Positions 12,101 through 24,100 of a DNA stretch of 64,000 nucleotides are shown in pieces (the first letter of the stretch is position 1; each line of letters starts with the position of its first letter). The notes beneath the pieces are model-generated. The model worked only from the letters and a program-made list of their open reading frames with translations. It was not told the DNA's origin and ran no database searches. The stretch comes from Varanus komodoensis (lineage: Eukaryota; Chordata; Lepidosauria; Squamata; Varanidae), in NCBI RefSeq assembly GCF_004798865.1, contig NW_025336442.1, forward strand, positions 1,125,094-1,189,093, in the 5' to 3' direction. The position numbers were made by a program, and so were the translations under genes.

Positions 12101-15100
12101 CGGCTTTGCAAATAGCGCGGCCTGGCACTTCCCGTAGCCCTGGACGAGCCGTTCGTGGCGAAGTAGCCTCCGGCTGCCAGGAGCCGTTTGCGTTACGTGG
12201 CATTGTGGGTGAGGAGCCGGGAGTCGCCCCCCTGCCCCGTGGGGGCGAGCTGCTCTCCTCCTCCTCTTCAGGGGCGGACTTGGTGCTGCCCCGAACGAGC
12301 TGTGCCCTTGAGCTTTTGCGCCAAGCCCGGCAGGTGGTGCGTGGGCCCCTGGCGCCGCGGGCCTGGGCTGAGCACGCGGGCTCCTGGCAGCTCCGTGTGG
12401 GCACGGTCCTGTGTGCTTGGGAGAAGAATGGCCAGCGACTCCCAGCGTGCCCGAGGCCCTTTTTCTGCCTGCTCGGGTTTGCACTGAAGCAGCCTGACCA
12501 TTGAGCTAAAGCCAACCGATTCCACTTTTCCATGATTAACCGACATACTTGGCAAGGCCCTCCAGCGTCTTCCCTTGGAGTTGATGCTCCGGGGCGCTGC
12601 AGACGCGCATGCGCAGCATCAGAGTGCCGCCACCATGCGGCTAACGCACCCTCCGCTTCTGCTCTCCAAAAAGCTACAAATGCGACTGCAACGCTGGCTG
12701 GAGCGGGACCAACTGCGATGTCAACAACAACGAGTGCGACTCCAACCCTTGCATGAACGGCGGCACCTGTAAGGATATGACCAGTGGCTACGTCTGCAGC
12801 TGCCAAGAAGGATTCAGCGGTAGGTGGGGGGCAGATCCAAGCTGCAAAGGGGGGTTGACCCACGGCTAGATTCCTGGCGGGCTTCCATGTAGCCGGAAGC
12901 ACCGGACCCTGCCCGGGGTCAGAAGCCAAGCAGGGCCAGGCCTGGTTCCGGTTTGGACGGGGGACTTGAGTCCTTCGCTGAGCAGGGAGGTGGGCCTGAT
13001 GGCCTCCTAGACCCCTCCAGCTGCATGTTTCTGCAACTTGCCCTGAAAGGGCAAGAGGAAAAGAGGGCCTGCATCCACGGAAGTGGCAGCTCTCCTCCCG
13101 GTCACGTTAAGAAACTGGAAGACTTTGAAGGGAGGCCAGGCCTGGTGGGAACGTTTGCTGGATGGGCCACCTCTGGTACTCTGGCCTGAGGGCTGCTGCC
13201 TCGGTCTCTCTCTGGCGAAGAGCAGACCTTTAACTGGGAGGCCCTGTTGGCGTGTGCATTCTGAGCGTTACGGGCTAGCCTTCTGCAACATGGGAATGGG
13301 GGCAAGGAGGGATTTAGCATTAGGAGCTCAGACACAACCTCCTCTCATAGTCAGTTTCTTGGCCAAGAAATTGTTTCTGCATCTCATCAGTTTCCCTTCT
13401 GTGAAATGGATGTGTCACAACAGAAAACTCTGGGTTCAGTTGCAGTGTTGTGTGTTGGAGCTATGCCTTGGACTTAGATCATAGGAAAGTTATTTTCCTT
13501 TCATCCTCGCTTGCTTGCTTTTGAGACAGCTCTTTTCTAACAAGTGGTGGCCGCCATTTTATGGACCAGTGAGGTCCCCTTCATGGCAGCCATTTTGCGA
13601 GACCTTGTTGGCCAGGCATACTGGGGTAGTGAGAGTGGCCGACGGACAGGGCAAGCGGCAGAAATGTTCAGATTGGCAAGGTGCTCCAATTCCCAGCATC
13701 CCCAGCTGGCTGTGCGTAGCTACACCAGCAGTGTGCTTCCCAGCCTAAATGGACACAGGATTGTGCTGTAAGTCAATAAAACCTGAAGCACTTCGAACAC
13801 TGAAAGCTGCTGTATAAGTGCCGGCTCTTCTCGGCAAATTGCCCTTTGCGCTCAGGAGGCAGCCGGCCAGGTCCTGGCATCTCCGCCGTAGACAGTTCTC
13901 CAAGGCTGGATTGGGAAGGCCCCCTCCCCGAGGCCTGGGAAAGCGGTCTCCCCTGGGCTCGACAGGGTGACCCACGCCCTCTCTCCCCTCCAGGTCCCAA
14001 CTGCCAAACCAACGTCAACGAGTGCGCCTCCAATCCCTGCCTGAACCAAGGAACGTGCATTGACGACGTGGCTCGTTACCAGTGCAATTGCCTTCCACCA
14101 TACACCGGTAAGGGGCCGGGCCCTCATTTCCTCCCCTACGGCCCCCAGCCGGGGTCACCTGGAGGCGGCCAGGCCACTCCGAGCAGACACGGCAGGACCT
14201 CGAAGCAGCAGCACCCGACTCTTCCTGCCCCTAGAAAGCCCTCTCATCTGCATGGTGCTTTGCAGACAGAGCAAGGGAGCAGAACCAGAGGCCCCGGGCC
14301 CCCCGCAGCCCTCCAGGCCCCCCAAAGCCATGCCCTCTTCCCCTTGCTCCTCCCTGGTTCCCCTAAACCCCGGGCATTTTGTCTTCTCCTGCCTATTGCA
14401 CACACACACCCTTTTCTGAAGGGCAGAAGTTCCTTTCCCGGGGCTGATTTGCCAGGAGTAGGAGCTGCTGGCAGCTTCTCGCCCTTTCCTGCCTGTGGCC
14501 CTGCTGGGACACATCCCCTCCCTGAGCGTCGTGGAAGTGGCGTTCGGTCCTGGGGCCGGAAATAGTGCTGCATCCTGGAGATGGAGGGCAGCCAGGCCTG
14601 CAGAAGGGCGTCGCAGGGGCTCTCCGGCGCTCTCCTCGCCGCTGTGCCCGTGCCCGTCTGTGCCGCAGGGCATCTCGCCTTCCTTCCAGCCGGGAGGGCT
14701 GAGGGGAATGATGCGTGTCCAGGTGTCGGCAGGGCTGTGATGCTCACACAGGTTCTGACTGCCCTGAGTGTCAGGAAGGGCGCTGTCTGAAAACATTTTG
14801 GATGGAATCCTTTCTCTCCTTCCTCCATCCCACATTTTCACACACGTGTGCACAAGAACAGGAGCGGCAGGCTGCTTCAGACCAGTTCTCCCAGTGGCTG
14901 ACCATAAAGGGGAACGAGCACAACATTGGCACCCCTCCTGTTTTAGTCTGCTGGAACAGGAGAAGTTTCTTTCCCCGCAACTGGAAGCTTTCCTGACAAA
15001 CTTTTAAAGAAAATGTTCCTGAATGATTGGGTCTGCCTTTGTTCCGTTAAATACCCTTTTTTCCCTTTGCAACCACTGTGTTGGCACCCACCACGCCCCT

Positions 15101-18100
15101 CGGTGGAAAGGCCTGCTTTGGACCTCCTGCATGCAGGCGGTCAGTTCCCCTGGCCGGGCAAGGGATTTTCTGCTGACCCGATTCCTCTTCGCCTGCTTCC
15201 TGCTTCCCCTTTGCTGCGCGGAGTGGCGGTCTGTGCACAATTGGAGGAAGCCGTGACTTCTTTCCGGCCTTCGCCAGTTGCTACGGAAACAAACTGGGAT
15301 AGGGCTGGGGGTGCAGGGAGTGGAAGGGCCTGGAAAACAGAAAAGGCCTTTAGATGATACTGGCTGACAAGGTAGATAACATATGCTGGGAACGCTGGCT
15401 TTGTAAACAGGAAAACCCTCTGGACAAGGGGGCAGTGGCAGGACGAGAGGAATACAAGTCAGAGCACACTTTTTCCCCTAGTCCACACATAGGTGGGCCT
15501 TTTCTCTCCTCTGGGCCAGCTGAATAGTTGGCAGATGTAAGCATCTCAAATGCTGAGGCCGCTGCCTCTTTGGAAAGCCGCCCTTTCAAAATGTCCGTCG
15601 CCACGGGCAAGTGCTTTCCCTCAGAAGGAGATTTCTTGGAAAGGCTCCAGAGGAGGCCCCGTTGCCACACACAGCCCGGAAGATGACTGTGAAATGGAGT
15701 GTTGGTTGACCCTTTCACCGGTTTGGCTGGCTGTGCACGACTCCTTGAACTTTTAGGGCGCAACACATTGGATGTGCAGCGCCCACCGTGCGGCGCATCC
15801 AAAAATTTGGGCAGTGGTGTGGCTCTCTGCATGCATTCAACGAAAACTAGCGCCAGCGATTCTTGCCTCCCTCGAGGAGCAGGCCTTCTGAGAAGTGCGT
15901 GGGCCTGAGCCACCCATTCAGAACTGAGCCACCCTAGAAAGCGTTGCTTCCCCGTATTGTGTTTGGAAAGATCCGCTTCCTTCCGGCTCTTGTGAGGGTT
16001 GCAGGGAAGTGCAGAGGAAAGGGGCAGACCCGGTCTGCGTCAAGAGACGACTGTGAGTTGGGGGAACCTGGCCTGGCGACTCTGGCGCAGCCTGGCCTGG
16101 TGACTCTGGCGAGCCACGCGTGGCCTGGGGTGCGGCTGGGTTCAGATGCTTCAGGGATCCAGGCCCGCACAGCAGCTCCCTGTCCCACCGCAGTCCTCGG
16201 CCCTTGAGCAGGGCGGCTGTGCTGCCAGGACCATCCCTGCCAGGCTCCCAGCTCCTCCACCCTCCTGCTGGTCGGCCGGCATGTGAAAAGCCATGGCTGT
16301 CCCCGCAGCGCTCCGGCTGGCAAGTCGGCCGCAGCCAAAGGTGAGCACGACTCTGGGTCCTTTGCACTACAGGGCCCACCTGCAGGGAGATCCTGGCCCC
16401 TTGTGCACCTGGACCCTGCAAGAACGGCGGGGAGTGCCGAGAGTCGGAGGACTACGGGAGCTTCTCCTGCACGTGCCCTCTGGGCTGGCAAGGTAGGGCT
16501 GCGGCGTTTCCGCCATTCTTTGCCCTTCACACACACACGGGGCGCAGCTCAGGGTGCCCCCGAGTTTGTGCTGCCACACGCGTTCCGTGGGGACAGAGAC
16601 AGTCCTGGGGAAACCAGGTGGCGATGAGAGAGCCTTGGCTGAAGGATCGCTCGAGCGGCTGAAATTGCGCTTGGCCAGCCCAGGGCAGGGGGAGCTCCCC
16701 AGCTGGCCCCCTGGCGGCGTGGGGTTAGGAGAGCGGTCGGCTTCCGGGTCCGCTCCAGGTGAAGATGCGCTGCATGGGCTCCCAGAGCAGACTCTCCCGC
16801 TGCAGCGGCTTGACTGATTGCTGACGTTTCCGGCGCGATGCACCCGGCTTCCTGCAGGCCTCACCGTGCGGTTCACGGCAGCTCCTTCCCCATTTCCTTC
16901 TACCCCTCCCTGCCTGGATTTCCTCCATCGGGTGCCACTCAGATTCCCATGACCCCCAGCCAGCATGGGCAGAGTTCAGGCCTACAGTGCCCATCATCCC
17001 CCACACAGATCGGGGGTGGGAGGCATCCCTGCGGAGGCATCGCTGATGCGCATTCAGGTGCCCGGAAGCCCGCTTGGTCCTGTGGGAGGCTGCCTGTGGA
17101 TCGAGGCCTTCTGGGGCTTTTCCCCTCAGACTGTCAAAAGCTGCAGCCAGCGAGGCTCAGCCTCAGGCGACAGCCTTTGCCCCATGTGAAAACGTGCCTG
17201 TCTGGCCCAAGGTTTTTTCTTTTATGTGCATCATTTTAGCTGCTGATGGCATTTATTGGTTAATCTTCTATAGCACCCAATAGCCAAAGCTGCCTGTGCA
17301 GTCAATTACCACCATGAAATACAGCATACGATACAAATGGTTAAAACTTCAGGGTAAAACAGTTGCAAACTCCAAAATATAATCCAGCAAGGATGCAGAG
17401 ATTTGAAGCTGAGTAACCGATTTGAATCTGAAAGGAGGAAAGGCCCTGAAGTTCCCACCTGGCACTGGAAAGAGTGCAGTGCTGGGAGCGCCCCAAAGGA
17501 GCCTCTCTGGGAAGGCCGTGGCTTGACTGAGGGGCCACAGCAGGAAAGGCCGTCCCCTTGGCCGCTGCCCACCACGGACCCCGAGGCGGCAGCCTCCAGG
17601 GGGTGGGGGGAGCAGAGAGGATTCTCTCGGGAGTCCGGCTGGTGTGGAAAGGAGGATGCAATCCTGCCTCCCTCGTTCCTGCTTATATTTACTGAAACAT
17701 GTATGACATACGTCCTTGTGATTCAAGTGTTTTTAAAAATGACCAGGAAAGTGCATGATATCAATCAGCGGTTGACAGATGAAAGAACTTGTTGGTTTGA
17801 ACGTCAGTGGACTTCAATTTTGTGTGTCTAAATTCACTTCTCAGGGCAAACCTGTGAGATCGACATCAACGAGTGCGTCAAGAGCCCCTGTCAGAATGGC
17901 GCCACGTGTCAGAACACGGATGGGGGCTACCGCTGCGTCTGCCGAGCTGGGTTCACGGGCCGCGGCTGCGAAACAGACATCGACGACTGCCAGCCCAGTA
18001 AGGGCGCCTGGGCCGGGCCGCTCGGCTCTGTTCTGCAGCTCCCCCCACCCTGCTGGCCCCGGCGGTGCCGCTTCACAGCGCCCGCCGAGGAGCCCATGGA

Positions 18101-21100
18101 GTGGAACCGGGCCAGCGGGACACAGCGCTCCGAGTAGCCGGCTGCCAGCGGGAGGGAGATGCGGCCGGGGTGTAAAAAATGGCCCCTGGCAGGGAGGAAG
18201 CGGACCGGGAGCCAGAGGAGTCCCCCGTGGGGCAGAGAGCAGGCGAGGCCTCTTCGTGCAGCACGTGGAAGCCTCTCGCACAAAACGTCGAGAGCGAAGG
18301 CCCTCGGGGGCTCCTGGGCTTGAGGCCATGTGCTGCCCCCAGGACCGGAGCCAGCTCCTGGGGAACATGGGCCAGTGCCCTTCTGTCCGGCTCCGGGGCA
18401 GCAGAACGGCGCTGTGAGAACAGAGGGTTGTCCCATGGGGCCTGATGCTCCCCTTTCGTTCTCTGCTTCTGCTGCTCAGCCTTCCTGCTGCACCCCGAGT
18501 TGGGCTGCGGCACTCCCCGTCACCGTGCCCAGAGGGAGCTGTGCCGGCCAGGACGGAGGGCTGTGACCCTCTCGCCTCTGTGGTTCCACACAGCATCCGG
18601 GTGTGCTTTTCTCACCGATGGGCCATTAAGAAACTTCCCTTTGCAAACGGCCCCCTCCCAGAGCGGGCGCTTGGGCTGCATGCACGCAGCCGCTCGTGTG
18701 GTGGACTCGCTCGCAGGGCGCGGCCGCAGAAGCTCCAGCGGGGCGTGCCGCTGCACCGACGCTGCCCGGGGCCCGGCCCGCCCGGGAGATCCGGCCCGGG
18801 CCTCGGCCCTTGGCTGGCCGTGCAGTGCAGTGCAGTGCAGCCGCCGCGTGCTCTTCCTCCCTCCAGATCCGTGCCACAATGGAGGGTCCTGCTCCGATGG
18901 CGTCGGCAGCTTCTCCTGTGACTGCCTGCCCGGTTTCCAGGGCCCCAGATGCGAAGATGATGTTGACGAGTGCGCCAGCAGCCCCTGCAGAAATGGGGCC
19001 AACTGCACGGACTGCGTCAACAGCTACACGTGCACCTGCCCCTCTGGCTTCAGCGGCATCCACTGCGAGCACAACACCCCCGACTGCACGGAAAGGTATG
19101 CCCCCCCCCCGACCTGGAATCCGCTGGCGGTGCCAGAGCTCAGTGCGGCCCCCACCGGCTCCTAGCAGAGACCTCTGCACCGCGGTTCCTTCCCCGTGGA
19201 ACCTGCCGCCTGCCGAAGGCATCTTTATTCAGGGCCTAGTGATCGACTGAGGCCTCCCCTGCTGTGAGCAGCCACCGCTTCCCGCACGTAATCTGTGTGC
19301 AGGGATTTGCATTCTGGGTTTGGACAAGTCCTGGCACTGTGCAAACCTCTTGGTGAGCCAGCTTCTTTCTTTGCATCTGTTTTCAGCCTCTGTGTACTGC
19401 CTCACTTCTGAACAGACTCCAAAGTGTTGAACAGTAAAGATTTTTTTAAAGCATTAACATGGGGGATCAGTACAATTAAGGTCAGCCAATCAAGGAAGGC
19501 TCCCAGAGAAAAGAGGTTTTCAGGCGGTGCTGAAAAGAGCACAGTGCTGGAAGTCTGCCAGACCTCCAGAATTGGGGCGTCCCAGAGGAAGGGGCCACCA
19601 CAGTGAAGGCTCTCTGCCCTCCAGGCGGACTCTAGCTAGGTCATGGGTCCATGTGCCACCTCCAGAGGCATCTTCCCTCCCACCAGTGCTCTCGGTGGCG
19701 GGGCACTTGGCGCGAGGAAAGGCATGCAAGCCACTGGGCTTAGGGTGGCCGGGCCTCGGTGCCGGTCCCAGAACCGTAGCCCTCGCCTGGGCACGGGGCG
19801 AGGCCCATGCAGTCCGTCAGCAAACGAGCCCCGTGCTTCCTTCTGCTCCTCAGCTCTTGCTTCAATGGGGGGACGTGCGTGGATGGGATCAACACCTTCA
19901 CCTGCGTTTGCCCGCCGGGGTTCACGGGCATCTACTGCGAGCACAACATCAACGAGTGTGACTCCAAGCCCTGCTTGTATGGCGGCACGTGCCAGGACAG
20001 CTACGGGACGTACAAGTGCACGTGCCCGCAGGGGTACACCGGCCTCAACTGCCAGGTGAGGCGGGACTGGCCGGCAGGTGCAGTGCTGCCCGCGGGGCCT
20101 GGGCTCAGCTGGGTGCAAGGCCCCTGGCCCCGGGGCCGCCGTCTGGCCCTCTCGGGTGGGCATGCCCTTCCCTCCTCCGCCCGGCTCGCTGCGGACAGTT
20201 CAGGGCTTTCCCGGCTTTTGTGCGGCCTCTCCCCCCACCCCCACCCCCACCCCGCCACAGTTCCCCGGTATTTCTTTGTGCATCCACTCAGGAAGCCCCC
20301 GCTGAAGGGGAGGGCTCTGGCTTCCCCGGGGGCCCCCGGGGAGCCGTGGCTGAATGGCACGGACTTGTTTCCCTCTCGGCGCTTTCTTGGGAGGTTTGCA
20401 CCTGATGTATTAGAGCAGTCACCGTTCTCGCTTTCATGCCTGCTAATTTGCCTGTCCTGGCCTGTGCAGAGCAAAGAAATCCCACCATCCTTTGTAGCGG
20501 AGACAGGGAAAACGTCCTCTGGCTGGTTTCCAGCCTTCCTGGGCAGCATGCAAAGGCTAGGCCAGGGGGTGGGAGGCACGGGGTCTGATGCCCCCTCCTC
20601 TGCAGTTCAGTCCCCTTGGGGGGGGCGGGGACCCACGTAGTGCATGCTCCTCTTCGTGCCTCCCTGTGTCTCCAGAACATGGTGCGCTGGTGCGACTCCT
20701 CGCCCTGCAAGAACGGCGGGAAGTGCTGGCAGGTGAAGAACTTGTACCGCTGCGAATGTACCAGCGGCTGGACAGGCCTCTACTGCGATGTCCCCAACGT
20801 CTCCTGCGAGGTGGCCGCTCGGCAGCAAGGTGGGTCCCTGTGGAAGGCTCGCCAGACGCTGGCGAATGCCTGCGGGAAGGAGGTCTTAACTGGGCAACGC
20901 TGGCTTCGGACAGACCTTGTTGTGGTCACTCCATCATTAGGGGGACCCCTGCCCCTTGTGGCCACTCCCTGAGCTTCCCTAGGAGGGGGCATCTGGGGGA
21001 AGGCCTTCAGTGAGGAACACGGCACCTGGGCAGGTTCCTCTGGGGAGCGGTGCTCCGTCAGTACCTCTCCTGAGCCAGGGAGCAACAGAAGGGCTTCCGT

Positions 21101-24100
21101 AAGCAGCAGTAAAATCACTCAGCCAGCACGGAGTCCTGGTTCAAGTGTTAGACCCGAACGAGTTGGGTCCTAGTCCCCAGCTCGGCCATGAAGTTTTCAG
21201 GGTGACTTGGTGCCAGTCGTTGACCCTCAGCCTAGCCTACCTCACGGGGCAGTTGTTACGCACATAAAAGAACTTCGCACGCCACCCCGGCTTCCTTGCG
21301 AGGGAAGGACATGCGTGTCGGGAAGCCACTGTGCAACAGAAGCCCTGGCAAAGGCAGAGGCTGCGCTGCCTGCCGCCCGCGACCAAGTCCGAAGGGCGTG
21401 CGCCGCAGACCCCGGGGGGCGACTGCAGCCCTGCGCCTCCCTCTCCCGCAGTGCGTCGCATGCATTCGCTGGGTGCGCACGCCCGCCGCCCGCCGCGCGT
21501 GACTCCCTGCCTCTGCCGCCCGCAGGTGTGGACGTCGCGCGCCTCTGCAGGAACGCGGGGCTCTGCGTGGACAGCGGCAACACCCACCGCTGCCACTGCC
21601 AGGCGGGCTACACGGGCAGCTACTGCGAGGAGCAGGTGGACGAGTGCTCCCCCAGCCCCTGCCAGAACGGGGCCACCTGCACCGACTACCTCGGCGGCTA
21701 CTCGTGTGAGGTACGGCCGCGTGGACACAGACTGGCGGGGGGGCGGGGGGGGGGGGCCGGGCCAGGCTTGCAGGGGGGCCCCGCCGCGCCCACGGGAACC
21801 TCTGCTGAGCCCGCCGTGCTCCCTCCTTGCAGTGCGTCGCTGGCTACCACGGGGTGAACTGCTCGGAGGAGATCAACGAGTGCCTGTCCCATCCATGCCA
21901 AAACGGAGGAACTTGCATAGACTTCATCAACACCTACAAGTGCTCCTGCCCCCCGGGAACTCAAGGTACAGAGCCAAGCCGCTGCGCGCAGGGACTGGGG
22001 CCCCTCTCCCAGCCGGCTCCTGCTCAGTTCTCCGACACGCCTGGTCGGGAGCCACGGTCAGTGTGGCGCCGATGGATCATCTGGAACACAGATGCAGACG
22101 TCAGGCACAGACTGGCAGCACTTAACGCAGAGCTTCAGGCAGGCATTTCTCTGGCTTTCCCTGGTGATGCTGCCAGAGGTGGGAAGGGGGCTTTCTGAAG
22201 ACAGAGCGTTGATAGTACCAGGGAGCTTTGGCCCCTTGGCCTAAACATCAAGCAATATTCTTGTCCTTAAGAGTCAGAGAGAGCAGCTACTTCAAAGCAG
22301 ATCACAGGAAACCCAGATCATGGCTCAGTCCCGTTTAGCCCACCCAGCCCGTGCGGTCGACACTGACTGGCAGCGGTGGCGCTCTGGGGATCCAGGCAGG
22401 AGGTCTGGAGAGGCTGGTGGGGCTGCAGCTTCGGGCATGCAAAGCCAGGGGCCCCTCCCTGAGCTCTTGCTTATTGGTTGAGCTGTCCATCAGGACAGGA
22501 GCACATTTCAGTTGTGTCACGAGTCCAGGATTGTAGCGTTTGGGTTTTTGCAGATCTGAGGAAGCAGGAAGTGGGAGGAGGGGGCAGAGGGCCGTATGCC
22601 CCACGTACAGTTGAGTGGGTGGGCAGTCAAAACTATGGGGACAGTTGGGAGGCAGGGTGGAGCTCTGTCCCCCTCTGGTGGCAGGAGCTGGCCGTGCAGA
22701 TTCCGTCACCTCCTGGCCCAATCTGGGAACTTGCTGGCTCGCCTCCCTGCAGTGGGAGCACGTTTCAGGCAGAGCCATGTGTGCAAGAGGCCGGGGGCTC
22801 GCGACAGTTGCGCATTCCGAAGCCCACGTTTCTGATCTGGGGTCCCCAAAGAGACCCCTTCAAGTATTCGCGCAGGCGGTGACTGCACAGAGCTCAGGTG
22901 CAGGAGACGGAAACACTGGACGTTGTCTAGGACGTGGGGCGAGGAAATCCCAGTGACGAGCGGCGGAATCAGGACTCCCGGCTCTGTGGCTGCTTACACA
23001 GATGGGAAGCAAAACCATGATTCCCGGAATAAAATGGGAGTTTGCGGCTCGTGATCCAACGCCAAACCCATTTCCTCGGGAGCGAGCACCGTTTTGTGGC
23101 ACAAAAGGGCAGCACCGGGTTTAAGCGAAAAGCTTGAAAGAAGGGCCTGTGGCCGCAGACGTGCGTCTGAGCTGTCAAATATTGTTCAAAAACACAAACA
23201 GGACGAGCGGTGAGCCACCTCCGCCCAGTGGGTGCCATCAGGCCCATCCTGGGGCGTCTGAGCCGCTGCCCAGACCCTGAGCATTCATAGAAAGACAGAA
23301 ACAGAGAAACTGAGAGAACCAGAAGGGGTCTCCCGGGCCATCCAGTCTGACCCCCGGCTCCAGCCGGCTCCGCTCACGACATGCCCACCATGTGCATGTT
23401 TAGCCTATCCTTGAACACCCTCACTGGTGGGGCCGCGACCACCCCCCGGGGAAGCCCATTCCACACCCTCGGGGTCCTAACTGCCAGGAAGTGCTTCCTG
23501 GTATCCAAACTGAACCTTGGCTTCCTGAGCTTCGCTCTGTTGGAGCGCCTCCTGCCCCCCTTTGCAGGGGAGAGCAGGTCTCTGCCCACCCCTGTGTGAC
23601 ACCCCCTCACGTATTCACTGGCCGGTGGAAGGGGCTCCTTCAGCCGCAGCACCCTGGGCTGTGGGGCCAGCCCTACGTCAGCCTCGCCCTACGGGGGAGA
23701 AGACCTGCCGGACTCCGCGGCGCCGCAGGGCCCTCCAGCCTGTCCTCCTCACCCCCCGCTCCCTCCCCTGCCCCAGGGGTGCACTGCGAGATCAACGTGG
23801 ACGACTGCAGCCCCGCCGCGGACGCGCACACGCTGGCTCCCAAGTGCTTCAACAACGGGAAGTGCATCGACCGCGTGGGCGGCTACAGCTGCGCCTGCTT
23901 GCCGGGCTTTGTGGGGAAGCGCTGCGAGGGGGACGTCAACGAGTGCCTCTCCAACCCCTGCAGCCTGCACGGGACCCAGAACTGTGTGCAGCGGGTGAAC
24001 GACTACCAGTGTGAATGCCGGCCGGGCTACTCCGGTGAGTGCCAGAAGCAGAGCACCTTCCCCTCGCCAGGGAGTGGGGGCATCACACCCAAGCCCGTGG

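Noticed and set aside
16280-16345. Possible extra NOTCH1 exon ending at the AAAG|GTGAGC donor (16340/16341)
   Set aside because: The donor is good, but the upstream translation shows no EGF cysteine pattern, and exon 15 joins exon 16 at 16373 exactly as in human.
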